From Lycorma delicatula (taxonomy: Eukaryota; Arthropoda; Insecta; Hemiptera; Fulgoridae), in assembly GCF_047948215.1 (NCBI RefSeq), contig NC_134456.1, positions 197,854,034 through 197,918,033 on the forward strand: DNA of 64,000 bases. Direction: 5' to 3'. Numbering within the stretch: position 1 is the first letter of the stretch; each line of letters starts with the position of its first letter. Position numbers and translations under genes: made by a program. The notes under the pieces were generated by a model. The model saw only the letters and a program-made list of their open reading frames with translations. It searched no databases and had not been told where the DNA came from. Below, piece by piece: positions 52,834 to 58,800 of this stretch.

Positions 52834-55800
52834 TATATAAACTTTTGAACTGATGGTGGTTTTAGGGTGAAATGCGAAGATATGGCAAAATTTTCCTGAA
52901 GTCGAATCATGGTACTCATTACAATAGGTGAAATCTTATGAAATCTACCTAACACAATCAACAACACATAAAACTACACACATATGCGACATATGCACAT
53001 CATCGTCCACATAGAGTGACTTTTGTGAATTGCTAGACCTATGCATATAGAGTTGCTCATGTGAACAGTGTGCAAATGTTTATTGTTGACTGTGTTATGA
53101 CTTTGTGTATATGTTAATGTTTGTTCTTTTATTTTATCTTGATGTGATATGAACTTCAGTGAGTGATTTTCTGAGGATGGAGCATAGTTCCAAAATTGAT
53201 TAAAAGTAGATACCATATAGAAAATTAACAAAGATTGATACAATTTATTAAATTAAAATATTAAAGTTTTTCGGATAATTGTCAATAAATTGAAAAATTA
53301 TTTTCCTTAATATTTAAATTATAACAATAAAAATCGTCAAAATTTATCTGAAGGAGTAAATCTCTTTCCTGAATACTTTGATTTAAGCAGACTGTCTGCT
53401 TAAATTAATTCTTTACTTTCACAAGGAAATAACGTGAGTTTCTATATAATGAAATTATAACAAATGAAGAAATGTTAAATGTAACAAATCTAATTTTATT
53501 AGCCCTGATGGGATTCAGGATAAGCTAATTTTATTTTAAACTGTAAACGTGACATAAAAAACCTTTAAAAATCACTTCCTAAGTCTTTACTGTAAAGACA
53601 GTTCCCCGACCATGAAAAACGCTTATAAAACATCTAATAGTACAAAGCAATGGTACACAAACTTTTTTTTTTTACATACTACTCATGTGAATTACAAATC
53701 TCAGTTGTGTACCACTTAATTTATTAATATGTAATAATATGTCAAGATAGCAACAAAAGTTAAATCTCAAAATGGTAAAACAATACAAAATTATCTTTTT
53801 TGAAATTACCTATTTATTATATTTAAAAAAAAATCTGTTGTGGACACTACATGATTTCCTTGTACACTTATTAAATTACATATACACATTTTTTGCTGCA
53901 ATTCATTTAATCTTATTTCATTTGAAAGTGAGATACTATCCTCCAATTCTTTAATAAAGTGAACAGTTACACAACTGGTCAAACATTAGTTATTAACATC
54001 AAATATTTGAACAATTATTAATTCAACAATCTTAACTGAAATATTAGGATAGAGTAAAGTCCCTTTATTACTCTTTAGATAAATGTACGTCTTATATTTA
54101 TCTAATACTATGTTTTTTAAATTACAATATAACCATCAACAAAATGAAAAGAAAAAAAACCAATCGTCAGATGTTTCATCAAATCTGATGTGGACATCAC
54201 ATGACTTACTTGTGCACCTATTAAATTACATACACACATTTTTTTAAATGAAAAGTATATAAAAGTTTATTTCATTAATAACTTATGATATATTTTTATA
54301 TTTTTTTTTATTGTTATTAAATTATTATTTATTGTAATTTTTTTTTACAATCAAGAGATTAATTATTAATAAATCAATAATTTAAATTAAAAAAAGAAAG
54401 TTAACAAAAAAATGAGATGAAGTCTGATTCACACCAAAAGCCTTCCCCTAATAAGATCCAAATATTTCAATAATAAAAATTTTATTTGGCTATAACTCTG
54501 GAACCAATGAAAATAAGTGCCACTAATTATATATCAATAAAAAGCCCCCAAAGGGCTTATTACTGCAGTTAAGTAAATGTTCAAAATTCTAATCATTTTC
54601 AACACTTTTGGTTCAGTCGATTGCAATCAAAAGGGGAGGTGCACAACTAGATGTTACTACAGTCCTACATCCAAAATTTCAACATCCTACAACAGCTAAT
54701 CGTTTTTGAGTTATGCAAGATACGTATGTACAGATGTCACACCAAAACTAGTCAAAATTGATTCAGGGATGGTCAAAATGGATACTTCCATTGAAACCTA
54801 AAAATTGAAATTTTTTGCAATCACAATACTTCCTTTACTTCATACAAGAAAGTAAAAAATCATCTCATACAATTTTTTACAAAAGCATTTATTTACTTTA
54901 CAAATAAATAAGAAATGTTACATCACAAATTTACTTATATTACCGATTACAATATTCTTAAGGACTAAAAATTCAGTGAGAAGGATGGTGCAGCATGCTT
55001 GAAACAAATGAAGAAATATCAGATTCAACTGAACTAATTTTAACCCCATATTTGCATCAAAATTCTGTTTTTTTTACAAAATTTATTTTTTACCGTCTCT
55101 GCAGCAGAAAATACATTTATACAGTAAAAAATGGAATTAAAAATAACAATTTTTTTCTGGACTGTGATGGATATAAACTTTTAACTGTTAGCCAAAATTC
55201 AGATAACTCTAATTTAGTAAATTTCTTTTTAAAACCTTCATTACAAGATAATTCTATCAAAGATTCTGTTTCGTTGTTTAGTTAGGGTTTTAGAAATGAT
55301 AGCCATTATCCTAGGCATTTCATATCCTTAGGAATTCAGAATATTATTCTTTAAAATATTCTTCAAAACTGTTAGCAAGCATTAGGCAATGGCATTTTAT
55401 ATTACTGATGAGATAATCCTTCATTTCAATTTTGTTAGCGTCACAAAGTTTTCCAAATTTGGAAAACACTGCAAGTTTTCATTCAAAACACTATTATTCA
55501 TCATTTGACATTTTTTGATAAATACCATTTTTTATGTCTACTAAGAGTCAATTTGTTGTTTCACCTTGCAAACTTAAATTTAAGTCACTGAGGAAATTGA
55601 AAATATCTGATAAGTAGGCTAGTGTTGAATTACTGATAGCTTATTATATAGATTATTGACAGCTCGTCTGTCAATTGGTTGCACAGTTCCAAATCTGTAC
55701 CATTAGGAACACCTCCTTCTCTAAATTCAGTTCATACCATTGGTCAATAATAATTGTGATATATGGTCAATATCTGCAGAATTGTATGTATTTTTGGGCA

Positions 55801-58800
55801 CTGATTCTTAACATGAATTCAAAATTTTCAGCCACAGATTTTTTTAAAATTGCCCTTCCTATTTTCCATTAGTATATATTTTGGTAGTAAAGTAGATGTA
55901 CAGGACAGGTACTGGACTCCTCATATTTTCTTAAATTCATGTGATAACACTATTCGCTGGTTGGTTGGATGGATCTCCTCACATGTGCAATTCCAGTGGT
56001 TTGGAGAGAACCAAAGGATCACTTCATGGACTGTTATTTTTGTATAATGAAAATATCAAGGATAACAGCTACGACTAGACATATTGTTAAATATCCTGAA
56101 ATCCCTTCTGCTATAAGACCAGTGCCTTACAGTCCACAGTTTCCAATTCCAGTAACATCAAAAACATGGGAATTAGACAAAGATAAAGTTGTTGATGAAG
56201 GGAAGGTTGCACAAATTTATCAGATGATTAACAAAGAAAAGACCCAGACTTTTTAGAAAATACAAATACTGAATCGCACTTAGTTAATCAGTCAGAACTA
56301 AATGAACTCTTTTCTTGATCTAAATTTATCCAAGAATGAAGCATAAATTCTCGCCTCATGACTGAAAGGATGAAATGTTCAACAATACAATACGTGCTTT
56401 CCACGAAGGCAACATGAATTTGAACATTTCTTCTTCCAATACAAGAAATTAGTTTATTGTATTGATTTGGCATCTTTACTAGAAATTTTGGGATGTATGC
56501 ACCACCTTGATCAAAGCGTCTTTTTATAGACTCCTCAAAGCATACCTTGAAAGCAGCCCTTCTTCATGTTGGAAATAATATACCACCAATTTTTTTACCT
56601 CATGCTAATCACATGAAGCAATCATATGAAAATATGAAACTTGTGTTGAATATGATTCAGTATAAGAAACATTTCTGGGAACGTTTGTAGAAATTTGAAA
56701 GTAATAGCACTTGGGTAAACTAAATTTTGTTGCTTCTTGTATGAATGGTTTAGTAGGGATATGGAGAATCATAATGTTAACAAAAGAGTGGGCAAAAAGA
56801 GAAACACTGACTGTAGGAAAGAAGAATGTTGTCAGTCCAGCACTAGTAAAATGTGAAAAAGTTTATCTTCCACTATTATGCATTAAGCTAGGCTTAATGA
56901 AAAGATTTTTTTAACGCAATGATTGTGATGGGGACTGGATTTCACTTTCTAAAAAACAAGTACACTAATATAAGTGATACAGGAGGGTATGATAAATAAG
57001 GGTACAGTAGTTGGGCTGCAAAAAAGAAAACTAATGAATGATAATGAATCTGAAGACAGTTTGAATGGCTGTGACATTGCTGCATTCTAATTTTTTTTAA
57101 ACTTAAACTTCCTTGGAAATCATAAGCCAGTTTACAAAGAACTTATAATTGATCTTAAAAACTATAAATCACTTGGATAGAATATAACACTTAAAATCCA
57201 CTTCTTAAATCCAATTCTTTTCATCTGAATTTTTTTGCCTGCCCATCTTGGAGCTGAGAATGATAAATATGGAGAACACAACACTTTCACCAAAAATATC
57301 ACAAGACTATTGCTGGAATTTCAAAACTGATGTAACTACAGTTACATCAATGTAACTGTAAAATAAAAGTCATGTAGAAATTGCATATAAAATATTGTTT
57401 ACTACCATCACAATGACTTTTTCTTACAAAAAAAATGATAATTACAAAAAAATATGCTTGGTAGAAACAAGCCACTTACATAATGAAATCAGCATAAAAA
57501 AATACTACAAGATTCAGTTATTAACATTCTTGTAATAAAAAAAATTAAATTTTGTTGTGTGTTAACCTAGTTAACATTTTTCCTTTAGAAAGCCATGTTA
57601 TCACCTCTGCATGTAGCAGTAACTGAATGTAATCGCTGCCTTTTATCAGAACACAGTTTTGAAACTAAACAAAGGTTTACAGCCTAAGATTTAATATAAC
57701 TAACCACCTTGACAATCTCCTGTACAACATGTTTAAATTGTTTGGATATCAGTTTTACTGCTGAAGCTTTTCTGTAGCTGTTGCAATGAGTGAGGGTATA
57801 ATTATCTGAAACTGGTTTTACTTCAATGGCAATCAATGTCTCCATATTTTTCTGTCATAGCTCAAGCACCATCAGAACAGAAACCAAAACACAACTTTCA
57901 AATTAGTTTATTTTCTGCAGTCATCCAACTTTTTGAATATTTCATCAACAGTAGTTCATTTTAATAGCTCATCACAAAATAAATAATCCTCATTAATTGC
58001 AATTTGAAATACGTACTACACATAAACCATCAGTTGAACATACTTTTCTTATACATATACTCTCCTACAGTTGTAGGGGGGAAAAAAAACACTATTTTTG
58101 ACTTGAGCTATTAAGTCCTCTTTAATATTTAATGTCATGCTTTCAATTTTGGAGTGTACGGTATTCACTTGACAGTGCTATCATGTCTAGCTGTTTCGCT
58201 GATTCACCGAAGATACAAGTCACTATATCTTATGCAGCAGATAAAAACAGCTCTTCACCAATTGCATGAGCTTCACCACACTGCTGTTAATAATATCACA
58301 AAGAAAGATACCTGAACTGTTTTTCTGAGTACTGGCTATAAAAGATAATTTTCTTTGTGTATTTTATCTCTGACAATTTTCGATCAAAATAATCCTTAGG
58401 TTTGTTTTCTAATGTTGAATTTTTAATACTGAGGTGGTGTTTCAATAATGAGGGTTTCATGCTCTGATTTGAAAGAATTTCAAAGCAGATTACATATTGA
58501 GGTCGTGGCTCATTGTTTACCCACGTGATACTAAATCAATATTAATTAATGCATTCAGGATCATATTTTCTAACTTTCCACATTTTAGTAGGAAAAAGAT
58601 CTTAGCTCACCCGAAATTCTGGGTTTGTCGACTTCCATGGCGCGAGTGGTAGCATCTCGGCCTTACATCCAGAGGTCCTGGGTTTGAAGTTCTATCTTTA
58701 CTCTTTCCAAAAAGTTCTTTTTGACCTCTGTATGATGTAAAATAAGAATGCTAAAGCTCATGGAAAAAGTGACAAAAATGGCTGTTTTTACCTATTGGAG

